Assembly (NCBI GenBank): GCA_023433585.1
Contig: JAEZCL010000310.1
Location: 1-21,222 of the forward strand
DNA: 21,222 bases
Reading direction: 5' to 3'
Source of the DNA: Pseudomonadota bacterium
GTDB taxonomy: Bacteria; Pseudomonadota; Alphaproteobacteria; Caulobacterales; Caulobacteraceae
Shown in pieces: positions 15,468-21,222 of this stretch (its first letter is position 1; each line of letters begins with the position of its first letter). The notes below the pieces were generated by a model, which saw only the letters and a program-made list of their open reading frames with translations, had not been told where the DNA came from and made no database searches. The translations under genes were made by a program, and so were the position numbers.

Positions 15468-16025
15468 TCAGGGCGCTGCGGAAAGCGTGATGTTGAGAAG
15501 GGCCTCGTAGTCCCCGGCCACCAGCCGGGTCAGGCCGGGATCGACGAAGGTGAGGGTTCCTGACAGTTCGGCGGAGAAGACGCCGGTCAGAAGGGCGTCG
15601 ATCGGGATGGGCGACGTGGTGTCATAGGGCAGGTCCACGTCGCCGAAGGCGAGGGTCGAGACCAAGTGCACCCGGTCGGTGAACAGGACGTCGTCCACGT
15701 CGGCGGGCGGACCCTGGCGCGTCAGCGGCGTCAGGGTGAAATCCACGGTCGAGGCCGCGCCGTTGCACCAGAAGCCGGTAGAGCCGATCTGCGCCTGCAG
15801 ATCCTCTCCGGTGATGCTGGCCGGGCCGTCATAGCCGCCGGTGCCCAGATCGACGATCACGCCCAGGGGCACCGAGGCCGTCGGCCCCATGCCCAGGTTG
15901 CAGATCGCGGCCACATTGGCCTCGACGTTGATGACGCTTTCGTCCTCGGCGAAGGCAGGAGCGGCCGTGAACGCCAGGATCAGGGCCGCCACGCAGCCCG
16001 CTTGGGAGACTTTCATGCCGGTCAT
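15468..16025 (-). CDS. Pilus subunit S6 (SCPU-type)
   Basis: A 185-residue secreted protein. Signal peptide to about residue 26 (GCVAALILAFTAAPAFA), donor strand ESVINVEANVAAI, Cys42 (CNLGMGP), Cys87 (GFWCNGAASTVDFTLTPL). FTDRVHLVSTLAFGDVDLPY matches S5 and S7. Ends LTRLVAGDYEALLNITLSAAP. Its start ATG overlaps the S5 stop (ATGA); an inner Met4 is an alternative. Member of the S3 to S7 group by the C-x-x-G-M and W-C-N-G motifs. Confidence 0.84.
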   Translation of the reverse strand: MTGMKVSQAGCVAALILAFTAAPAFAEDESVINVEANVAAICNLGMGPTASVPLGVIVDLGTGGYDGPASITGEDLQAQIGSTGFWCNGAASTVDFTLTPLTRQGPPADVDDVLFTDRVHLVSTLAFGDVDLPYDTTSPIPIDALLTGVFSAELSGTLTFVDPGLTRLVAGDYEALLNITLSAAP

Positions 16026-16576
16026 GGATTCGCCCTCAGGTTCAGGCGGATCTCTCCACGATAATCGCCCGCGATAGGACGCAGGCCCAGGGCGGTGATC
16101 GACAGGTACCCTCCCATCCGGCCCGCGAAGACGCCGACGGTCGAGGAGGTCATGGGGCCGGTGTCGCCCTGGTCGGTGCTGTAGGTCAGGTTCGCGCCGC
16201 CCAGGGTCAGGCGGGACTGCAGGTGAATGCGGTCGGTGAACCCGGTGGGCACGACGCCGCTGAAGGTCGTGTTGACCATCGGCTCGACCTCATACTCGAT
16301 GACCGCGCCCACGCCGTTGCACCAGGCGCTCTGGCCCGCGCCGCCCGCGTCGTCCATCAGGTCGCCGCCCAGCACGAAGGTCGGGCCGCCATAGGCGCCT
16401 GTGACCGGGTGGACCACATCGCCCAGCACCATCTCCCAGGCGCCCAGCATGCCGGTGACGCACAGAGGCGGCACCGTGCCCGTGACGTTCAGGGTCGAGG
16501 TCTGAGCGTGCGCCGCCCCCGCCCCGAGAAGGAGAGCGCCGATCGCTGAGGCCAGTCTGGTCGTCGGGGTGTTCAT
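16022..16576 (-). CDS. Pilus subunit S5 (SCPU-type)
   Basis: A 184-residue secreted protein taken from the Met that begins a good signal peptide (MNTPTTRLASAIGALLLGAG, cleavage AHA/Q); an ATG 8 codons upstream (16600) is possible, and neither has a clear ribosome binding site. The mature start QTSTLNVTGTVPPLC is identical to that of S4. Cys39 and Cys86 (SAWCNGVGAVIEYEVEPM), then FTDRIHLQSRLTLGGANLTY and the end LRPIAGDYRGEIRLNLRANP. A strong hairpin lies between S4 and this gene. The identical donor strand suggests S4 and S5 fit the same acceptor groove. Confidence 0.84.
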   Translation of the reverse strand: MNTPTTRLASAIGALLLGAGAAHAQTSTLNVTGTVPPLCVTGMLGAWEMVLGDVVHPVTGAYGGPTFVLGGDLMDDAGGAGQSAWCNGVGAVIEYEVEPMVNTTFSGVVPTGFTDRIHLQSRLTLGGANLTYSTDQGDTGPMTSSTVGVFAGRMGGYLSITALGLRPIAGDYRGEIRLNLRANP

Positions 16577-16611
16577 GAAAGGTCGTTGCAGCCCGTGCAT
16601 GAGAATGGGGA

Positions 16612-16636
16612 GGCCGCCGGCGCGAAGCCGGCGGCC
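16612..16636 (-). other. Strong intercistronic hairpin between S4 and S5
   Basis: GGCCGCCGGC (16612-16621) and GCCGGCGGCC (16627-16636) are perfect complements around a 5-nt loop. On the minus strand the stem is followed by TCCCCATT, not a T run, so it is not a classical terminator; it could pause or partly stop transcription, or protect the 3' end of upstream mRNA after processing. It begins 15 bp after the S4 stop codon. Confidence 0.75.
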
Positions 16637-16650
16637 ATAAAGCCTGGAAG

Positions 16651-17205
16651 TCAGGAGCCAGGCGTCAGGGTGATGACAGCCGTTCCCAAGTATTCGCCGG
16701 CCACCAGGCGAACGCCGGCAGCCGGCGGAATCAGCGTGATCTGTCCATCCATCTCGCCGGAAAAGACTCCGGCGGTCTGCCCTGAGGCGCCGACGGTGCT
16801 GCCGTAGCCGGTGGTTTCGGCAGCCAGATCCAGGCCGCCCAGCGTGAGTTCGGACTTGACGTCAACGTGACTGACGAAACCGGCGGCAGGCTCTTCGCCC
16901 GCCGTGCGCTGCAGAGGCGTCAGGGATATGCTGTAGGTCGCATTGACCCCGTTGCACCAAGCATTCTCTTCGGAGGTTCCACGGAAAAACCACAGACCCG
17001 CGCCGGGAATGGAGCTGTGGAACATGGCCGCAAGCTCACCGTTGCCGTCGACGAGAGTGCCCAAAGGCATGGTCAGGGTCGCGGCCATGCCGGTGCTGCA
17101 CAGCGGCGGCACGGTGCCGGTGACGTTCAGGGTCGAGGTCTGGGCCAGCGCGGGTTGGGCGGCGAAGGCGGCCAGGGCGGCGGCGGAAAGAAGAAGGCGT
17201 TTCAT
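16651..17205 (-). CDS. Pilus subunit S4 (SCPU-type, mosaic)
   Basis: A 184-residue secreted protein with signal peptide MKRLLLSAAALAAFAAQPAL (AQ), differing from that of S3 by one residue, followed by QTSTLNVTGTVPPLC, identical to S5. Cys36 and Cys84 (NAWCNGVNATYSISLTPL), then FVSHVDVKSELTLGGLDLAA and the end VRLVAGEYLGTAVITLTPGS. The ATG has GGAGA 9 bp upstream. Signal peptide and mature part thus point to different paralogues, a sign of recombination inside the array. Spaced 49 bp after S3 and 74 bp before S5. Confidence 0.85.
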   Translation of the reverse strand: MKRLLLSAAALAAFAAQPALAQTSTLNVTGTVPPLCSTGMAATLTMPLGTLVDGNGELAAMFHSSIPGAGLWFFRGTSEENAWCNGVNATYSISLTPLQRTAGEEPAAGFVSHVDVKSELTLGGLDLAAETTGYGSTVGASGQTAGVFSGEMDGQITLIPPAAGVRLVAGEYLGTAVITLTPGS

Positions 17206-17254
17206 GTCATTTCTCCGTGAAGTCTTGCTCGTCTGATTGGATCAGAAGTCATGT

Positions 17255-17869
17255 TCAGTTCGGGATGAAGGTAATGGTGATGCTTCCAGTGTAATCGCCC
17301 GCTACGGGTCGAACGCCGGTCGGCGTCGAGAAGGCGATCTGTCCATTATGCAAATAGCCGGCGAACTGACCGACAGGGGAGGACGTAGCGCTTACAGACG
17401 CGCCACCGCCTACGGTCGACAAACTGGTGCTGCTGAAGTTCATGACGCCGAAACCAACGCCAATGACAGCCAAATCCTCCACCGCCAGGTCAATGCGGTT
17501 AGTGAAGTGTGTAGGATTGGTGCTGGGATTGCTGCCGGTCAACGGCGTGATGGACAGCATGACCGTTGAAGCGGTTCCATTGCACCAGATGGTGGGGGGA
17601 AAGCCCGGGTTGGCCCAGACATGAGCTCCCGCAATGCTCAGTTGTTGAAGCCCCGAAGCGGTCATGTACGGGACCAGATGGCCGTCGGCTCCCACCATGG
17701 ATGGGCCGATGAAACCTATCGAGTTGAGATTCAGTGTCGAACTGGCGGCGGCATCCGTGCCGCAAACCGGAGCCACATGCCCCGTAAGATTCAGCCCGAT
17801 GTCCTGCGCCAGCGCGGGCTGGGCGGCGAAGGCGGCCAGGGCCGCAGCGGAAAGAAACAGACGTTTCAT
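17255..17869 (-). CDS. Pilus subunit S3 (SCPU-type)
   Basis: A 204-residue secreted protein. The frame is open 22 codons further up, but the ATG at 17869 starts the signal peptide MKRLFLSAAALAAFAAQPAL (AQ), nearly identical to that of S4. Donor strand DIGLNLTGHVAPV, Cys36, second Cys at 96 in TIWCNGTASTVMLSITPL. FTNRIDLAVEDLAVIGVGFG and a Ser/Thr/Gly-rich stretch (SSTSLSTVGGGASVSATSS) follow; end VRPVAGDYTGSITITFIPN. It follows S2 after a 119-bp spacer with a hairpin, the largest gap in the operon. Confidence 0.85.
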   Translation of the reverse strand: MKRLFLSAAALAAFAAQPALAQDIGLNLTGHVAPVCGTDAAASSTLNLNSIGFIGPSMVGADGHLVPYMTASGLQQLSIAGAHVWANPGFPPTIWCNGTASTVMLSITPLTGSNPSTNPTHFTNRIDLAVEDLAVIGVGFGVMNFSSTSLSTVGGGASVSATSSPVGQFAGYLHNGQIAFSTPTGVRPVAGDYTGSITITFIPN

Positions 17870-17949
17870 ATCGGCACGAACCTTTCGTTCAACCGCCCTC
17901 TTGCGCGAGCTCAGGCCCATCCATGCAAGGAGCACACCGGAAAATGGCC

Positions 17950-17977
17950 CCCGCCCGGCGTCGAGACGCCGAGCGGG
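17950..17977 (-). other. Hairpin after S2 (terminator- or attenuator-like)
   Basis: CCCGC-C-CGGCGTC ... GACGCCG-A-GCGGG folds into a 12-bp stem with one internal mismatch and a tight loop, starting 11 bp after the S2 stop. Read in the minus direction it is followed by GGCCATTTTCC, so a short T stretch comes several bases late. It could reduce transcription from S2 into S3 and the rest of the operon. Confidence 0.65.
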
Positions 17978-17988
17978 AACGTGGCGGA

Positions 17989-18615
17989 TCAGGACGCCGG
18001 GGTGACCGTCAGGGTCCAGGTCGCCGTGTAGACGCCGGCGATCGGACGGCGGGCCGGATCATTCCAGATGCCGATGCCGCCGACCACGTCGGCCTCGAAC
18101 CAGGTGGTCGCGGTGGCGGTGCGGCTGGTCACGTCGGCCCCGGTGGAGATCCAGTTCAGACCGGCGGGGTATTGCGGCGCATTGGCCGCAACCACGGCGT
18201 CGAAGCCCAGGTTGTTGAAGATCAGCGAAATCTCGTGATCGAACCCGGTCCCGGCCCAGTTGGAGGCGCCCGAACCGCCCGCAGGGCCGTTGCTGCTGGT
18301 CAGACGGCTGCCGGCCAGGGTGATGGTGGCGCCGGCCGAGTTGCACCAGATGGACTCGAAATAGTCCGACAGGTCGGCGATCAGCAGGGTCGTGTTCGCC
18401 GGGCCGTTGATATAGCCGTCGGTGTCGATCAGTCCGCCGGGAAAGGCGGCGTTGACGTCGATCACCTGACCGTAGCTGGGTCCGGTCGTGAGGTTGCACT
18501 GGGGCGTCACATTGGCGCCGAAGTCGATCTGACCGCTGTCGGAAATCTGCGCCGAGGCGGCGCCGGCGGTCAGGAGAAGAGCGGCGGCGGAAGCCGCACC
18601 GAGAATGCGTTGCAT
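17989..18615 (-). CDS. Pilus subunit S2 (SCPU-type, paralogue of S1)
   Basis: A 208-residue secreted protein. Signal peptide MQRILGAASAAALLLTAGAA (SA/Q), donor strand SGQIDFGANVTPQ, Cys40, second Cys at 91 in SIWCNSAGATITLAGSRL. The stretch SSNGP...GASNWAG.GFDHEI and the motif NDP.RRPIAG.YT are shared with S1. Ends IAGVYTATWTLTVTPAS. A GAGG lies 10 bp before the ATG. S1 and S2 alone carry the C-N-S-A-G-A-T-I segment and the long insertion before the C-terminal strand. Candidate second major pilin by position. Confidence 0.85.
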   Translation of the reverse strand: MQRILGAASAAALLLTAGAASAQISDSGQIDFGANVTPQCNLTTGPSYGQVIDVNAAFPGGLIDTDGYINGPANTTLLIADLSDYFESIWCNSAGATITLAGSRLTSSNGPAGGSGASNWAGTGFDHEISLIFNNLGFDAVVAANAPQYPAGLNWISTGADVTSRTATATTWFEADVVGGIGIWNDPARRPIAGVYTATWTLTVTPAS

Positions 18616-18632
18616 GATTTCAGTCCCTCAGG

Positions 18633-18654
18633 TCCGGCCCCGTGTGGGGCCGGA
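18633..18654 (-). other. Perfect hairpin between S1 and S2
   Basis: TCCGGCCCC (18633-18641) and GGGGCCGGA (18646-18654) form a 9-bp GC-rich stem around a 4-nt loop, 20 bp after the S1 stop. No T run follows on the minus strand. A hairpin right behind the first, presumably most abundant, pilin is a common way to stabilise its mRNA or to lower expression of the following genes. Confidence 0.75.
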
Positions 18655-18674
18655 TGGTTGATGTCAGGCGGTCT

Positions 18675-19325
18675 TCAGGTGGTCGGCGTGACCGTCAGGG
18701 TCAGTGAGCCGGTGTAGTCGCCGGCGATCGGGCGACGGGTCGGGTCGTTGTACATGCCGAACTCGCCGTTGATCTCGCCATAGAACCACTTGGTGGCGGT
18801 GAAGGTGCGGCTTTCCGTATCGACCCCGGGGTTCAGGGTGTCGCCGGCCTGTGACGGCACACCGCTGCCGGGGCCCCCGACCAGGGTCGGCATGACCTGG
18901 CCGGCCGGCGTGGCGTTGACCGGCGTGATCGACAGAGCGGTGGTGCGCACGGTGATCTCGTGGTCGAAACCGCCGCCGGCCCAGTTGGAGGCGCCGTTGG
19001 GGCCGGGGCCGTTGCTGCTGGTCAGGCGCACCAGCGACAGTTCGATGGTGGCGCCGGCCGAGTTGCACCAGATCTCGCCGAAATAGTCGTTCAGGTCGCC
19101 CAGCATGAGCGTGGTGTTGTGCGCCCAATTCAGGAAGCCGTCGGCGTTGATCAGGCCGCCCGAAACGGCGGTGTTGATGTCGATGTGGCCGCCCGAGCCG
19201 CTGATGTTGCACTGGGGCGTGACGCTGCCGCCGAAGGTGACGACGGAGTCGTCGCCGACCTGGGCCGAGGCCGTGCCGGCGGCGAGAAGAGCAGCGGCGG
19301 AAACGATGCCGAGAAGACGCTTCAT
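18675..19325 (-). CDS. Pilus subunit S1, first gene of the operon (candidate major pilin)
   Basis: A 216-residue secreted protein. The ATG at 19325 is chosen over one 5 codons upstream (19340) because GGAG lies at correct spacing and MKRLLGIVSAAALLAAGTAS (A/Q) is a clean signal peptide. Donor strand SVVTFGGSVTPQ, Cys39, second Cys at 87 in EIWCNSAGATIELSLVRL. Then SSNGPGPNGASNWAGGGFDH, WFYGEINGEFGMYNDPTRRP and the C-terminal strand IAGDYTGSLTLTVTPTT. It shares long nearly identical DNA stretches with S2. As first gene after the promoter, followed by a hairpin, it is the best candidate for the main shaft subunit; this is inference from archaic operons. Confidence 0.85.
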   Translation of the reverse strand: MKRLLGIVSAAALLAAGTASAQVGDDSVVTFGGSVTPQCNISGSGGHIDINTAVSGGLINADGFLNWAHNTTLMLGDLNDYFGEIWCNSAGATIELSLVRLTSSNGPGPNGASNWAGGGFDHEITVRTTALSITPVNATPAGQVMPTLVGGPGSGVPSQAGDTLNPGVDTESRTFTATKWFYGEINGEFGMYNDPTRRPIAGDYTGSLTLTVTPTT

Positions 19326-19823
19326 GGTTTCATTCTCCATGCCCGCCCATGTGGACGAGGGGATGTTGACGGACCGCTGGACGCCTTTGAAACGGCATGC
19401 AGCGTTGACTCACGATCGAGACAGCCTGTCCGCCGACAGGAGATTCCTTCAGACAGCCACCATCGATCACCGTCACAGAGACGGCGTCAGAGCAGGTTCG
19501 TCTGAAGTGATCATCAACCAGAAACGAATCGGCTGACGTCGCCCCCCGGTCGAAACGTTCTTAACGTCTCGTTAACATCGCCAAACTTAAGCCCAAGCTT
19601 TGAAAGGAGTCAAACGCCGTTCTTCGAATGTGTGGCTTTTCAACCGACAAGCGCGGAAAGTTACGGTTATTATTCTCTTGCAGGGGGAATGGCGCGGCGT
19701 CCAGGGCCCGCCGGGAACGATCGGCCGGGCGCCTTGCGCGTCTGTCCAGAAAGGGAAAACCGGCTCCGCCGATCTCCGGTCAAGGACGAACTGTAGCCGA
19801 ACGGGCACAGTCGCGGCCGAAGG
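19326..19823. promoter_or_regulatory. 498-bp non-coding region upstream of the pilus operon
   Basis: No convincing gene lies here. It contains, from the pgi end, a GC-rich imperfect hairpin at about 19706-19730 (possible pgi transcript end), a possible weak -35/-10 pair on the minus strand (TTGACT at 19613-19608, 17 bp, TTAAGT), the CtrA-type box at 19561-19576, four GANTC sites, and in the presumed leader two hairpins: CCTGTC/GACAGG (19425-19440) and CCGTC/GACGG (19470-19484). The stretch from about 19500 to 19680 is clearly richer in A/T than the genes. It most likely carries the operon promoter and a leader of 200 nt or more; the start site was not determined. Confidence 0.6.
19561..19576. 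promoter_or_regulatory. Candidate CtrA binding box TTAA-N7-TTAAC
   Basis: On the plus strand TTAACGTCTCGTTAAC fits TTAA-N7-TTAAC exactly; on the minus strand it reads TTAA-N7-TTAAG. This is the site bound by the cell-cycle response regulator CtrA in Caulobacterales, which controls flagellar and type IV pilus genes among others. It lies 236 bp before the S1 start. Direction of control (activation or repression) cannot be told from the sequence. Confidence 0.6.
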
Positions 19824-21222
19824 TCATCCCGCCCCCGAAAGCCGCGCGATCAGCGCCCGGGTGGAGGGGTCGCGCGGCTGGTTCTGGCCGGTCTCGACCT
19901 CGTCCAGGATGGTGCGGGCCAGCACCTTGCCCAGCTCCACGCCCCACTGGTCGAAACTGTTGATGCGCCAGATGACGCCCTCGACGAACACCTTGTGCTC
20001 ATGGAGCGCGATCAGGGCGCCCAGGGCCTCGGGCGTCAGGCGGTCCATGACGATGCTGGTGCAGGGGCGGTTGCCGGGAAACGCCTTGTGGGGCGCCAGG
20101 CGGTCGGCCTCGGCCGCGTCATGGCCCGCCGCGATCAGTTCGTCGCGCGCCGTCTTCAGGGTCTTGCCCAGCATCAGGGCCTCGCCCTGGGCGGCCGCGT
20201 TGGCCCACAGGGCCGGCTGGGGCCGTCCGTCATCGTCGCGGGCGATGATGATGAAGTCGGCGGGGACCGTGTCCGGTCCCTGATGGATCTGCTGGAAGAA
20301 GGCGTGCTGACCGTTGGTGCCGGGTTCACCGAACACCACCGGGCAGGTCTGGCGCGGCGTGGCCGAGCCGTCGGCGCGGATGCGCTTGCCGTTCGACTCC
20401 ATCTCCAGCTGCTGCAGGAACGCCGCCAGCCGTCTCAGCCGATGGGCGTAGGGCGCCACGGTGCGGGTGGCGCGCCCCAGGCCGTTGACGTTCCAGATCT
20501 CGGCCAGGGCCATGAGCACCGGGGCGTTCCGCTCCAGCGGAGCGTCCTGAAAATGGGCGTCCATGTCCGCCGCCCCGTCCAGCATCCGCTCGAAGACCTC
20601 CGGCCCCAGGCCGATGGCGCATGACAGCCCCACCGCCGACCACAGGGAGTATCGCCCCCCCACCCAGTCCCGGAACGCAAACGTTCGTCCGCAGCCGAAG
20701 CGTTCGGCCAGCTGCGGCGCGGCGGTGACGCCGATCAGATGCCGCGCCATCCCTTCGCCGGGCAGGCCCGCCGCCAGCCAGGCCCGGGCCAGTTCGGCGT
20801 TGGCCAGGGTCTCCTGGGTGGTGAAGGTCTTGGAGACGACGATCACCAGGGTGGTTTCGGGATCCAGCCCGGTCAGGGCCTGGTCCATGTCGGCCCGGTC
20901 GATGTTGGCCACGAAACGCACGTCGATGTCCGGTCGAACCGGCGCCAGGGCGTCCCAGACCAGGCGCGGCCCCAGGTCCGACCCGCCGATGCCGATGTGG
21001 ACCACGGCCCTGAAGGCCTTGCCCGTCGCGCCCGTCGCCTCGCCCGAGCGCACCGCGCGAGCGTAATCGGCCATGGCCGCGCGCATCGCCTCCGCCTCGC
21101 GCGACACCGGCTCTCCCAGCGCCCGGTGGTCGGCGCCGGGCCGCGCGCGCAGGGCGACATGCAGCACCGCGCGGCCCTCGGTGAAATTCACCGCCTCGCC
21201 GCCGAACTGCCGCGCGCGGGCC
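19824..21222 (-). CDS. pgi: Glucose-6-phosphate isomerase (N-terminus beyond right edge)
   Basis: Interconverts glucose 6-phosphate and fructose 6-phosphate in the cytosol. The frame is open to the window end, so the true start lies outside. Seen in order: GGEAVNFTEGRAVLHVALR, VVHIGIGGSDLGPRLVWDAL (phosphosugar-binding SIS motif), VVSKTFTTQETLANA, both family signatures (DWVGGRYSLWSAVG and GVIWRINSFDQWGVELGK), and EMESNGKRIRADG, VFGEPGTNGQHAFFQQIHQG with the catalytic Glu and His. It ends LIARLSGAG with TGA at 19826-19824. All key residues are intact. Transcribed toward the pilus operon but separated from it by about 500 bp, so probably independent. Confidence 0.97.
   Translation of the reverse strand, partial: ARARQFGGEAVNFTEGRAVLHVALRARPGADHRALGEPVSREAEAMRAAMADYARAVRSGEATGATGKAFRAVVHIGIGGSDLGPRLVWDALAPVRPDIDVRFVANIDRADMDQALTGLDPETTLVIVVSKTFTTQETLANAELARAWLAAGLPGEGMARHLIGVTAAPQLAERFGCGRTFAFRDWVGGRYSLWSAVGLSCAIGLGPEVFERMLDGAADMDAHFQDAPLERNAPVLMALAEIWNVNGLGRATRTVAPYAHRLRRLAAFLQQLEMESNGKRIRADGSATPRQTCPVVFGEPGTNGQHAFFQQIHQGPDTVPADFIIIARDDDGRPQPALWANAAAQGEALMLGKTLKTARDELIAAGHDAAEADRLAPHKAFPGNRPCTSIVMDRLTPEALGALIALHEHKVFVEGVIWRINSFDQWGVELGKVLARTILDEVETGQNQPRDPSTRALIARLSGAG

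Larger units (their letters stand above)
6333..19325 (-). other. Seventeen-gene archaic chaperone-usher pilus operon
   Basis: Seventeen same-strand genes in 12,993 bp: subunits S1 to S14, chaperone, usher, tip adhesin. Gaps in transcription order are 59, 119, 49, 74, -4, 2, 15, 65, -4, -4, -4, -1, 11, 19, 2 and 1 bp, so no internal promoter is needed except perhaps in the larger gaps. Order and subunit motifs match Csu-type (archaic, spore-coat-U) systems, where the chaperone passes subunits to the usher, and each subunit completes its neighbour's fold with an N-terminal donor strand. The number of subunit genes is far above the few present in well-known operons of this class. A single transcript is inferred from spacing. 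Confidence 0.8.

Noticed and set aside
16612..16636. The hairpins in the subunit spacers as full rho-independent terminators
   Set aside because: They lack a T run directly after the stem and lie inside an otherwise continuous operon, so complete termination is unlikely; they are listed as hairpins only.
10570..19325. The subunit array as a CRISPR-like or simple DNA repeat array
   Set aside because: The units are whole diverged genes with separate signal peptides; similarity is at protein level with only local DNA identity.
19587..19808. A 73-residue minus-strand open frame between pgi and S1
   Set aside because: No signal peptide, no ribosome binding site, no recognisable pattern, and it covers the AT-richer presumed promoter region.
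19326..19823. A sigma-54 promoter for the pilus operon
   Set aside because: No TGGCAC-N5-TTGC match was found on the minus strand in the region inspected.

Overview
The window looks like a chromosomal segment of a GC-rich alphaproteobacterium, probably of the Caulobacterales (Brevundimonas-like). The reasons are the high GC content, a groESL operon with a CIRCE operator, an rpe/heparinase-like gene pair, a TTAA-N7-TTAA box of the CtrA type and a cluster of GANTC (CcrM-type) sites. The genus is an inference. Nearly every gene lies on the minus strand, so transcription runs from high to low coordinates.

Right edge, in transcription order: pgi (glucose-6-phosphate isomerase, cut by the window end) is followed by a 498-bp non-coding stretch holding the candidate CtrA box and four GANTC sites. 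Then comes the main feature, a 13-kb run of 17 same-strand genes (19325 down to 6333): fourteen consecutive small secreted proteins (called S1 to S14 here), then a PapD-like periplasmic chaperone, an outer-membrane usher and a two-domain tip-adhesin-like protein. The subunits have a signal peptide, usually an alternating hydrophobic N-terminal strand, a first Cys, a second Cys usually in a W-C-N motif, and a C-terminal A-G-x-Y strand. This is the pattern of Csu / spore-coat-U pilins of archaic chaperone-usher pili. Gene order matches the Csu layout (subunits, chaperone, usher, adhesin), but well-known archaic operons have only a few subunit genes. A sixteenth subunit-like gene (5901-6329) sits convergently against the adhesin gene, only 3 bp away.

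The subunits fall into groups: S1/S2 (longest, first in the operon), S3 to S7 (with S4 a visible mosaic of S3-like and S5-like segments), S8, S10/S11 (NAPSRL after the second Cys), S12 to S14 (no Trp before the second Cys), and S9 plus the convergent gene (short spacing between the Cys). The first five genes are separated by 49 to 119-bp spacers, three of which hold strong hairpins. Most of the rest overlap or nearly abut. This suggests a large excess of the first subunits over the later ones. The working model is a heteropolymeric surface fibre with one or two major pilins and many minor or alternative subunits, all using one chaperone and one usher.

Left part, minus strand: a secreted TPR protein; groES-groEL with CIRCE, an overlapping promoter and an unusual heptamer inverted repeat between the two genes; a ParD/ParE-type toxin-antitoxin pair; rpe; and the start of a heparinase II/III-like gene running off the left edge. 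No tRNA, rRNA, CRISPR array, IS element or prophage gene was seen.
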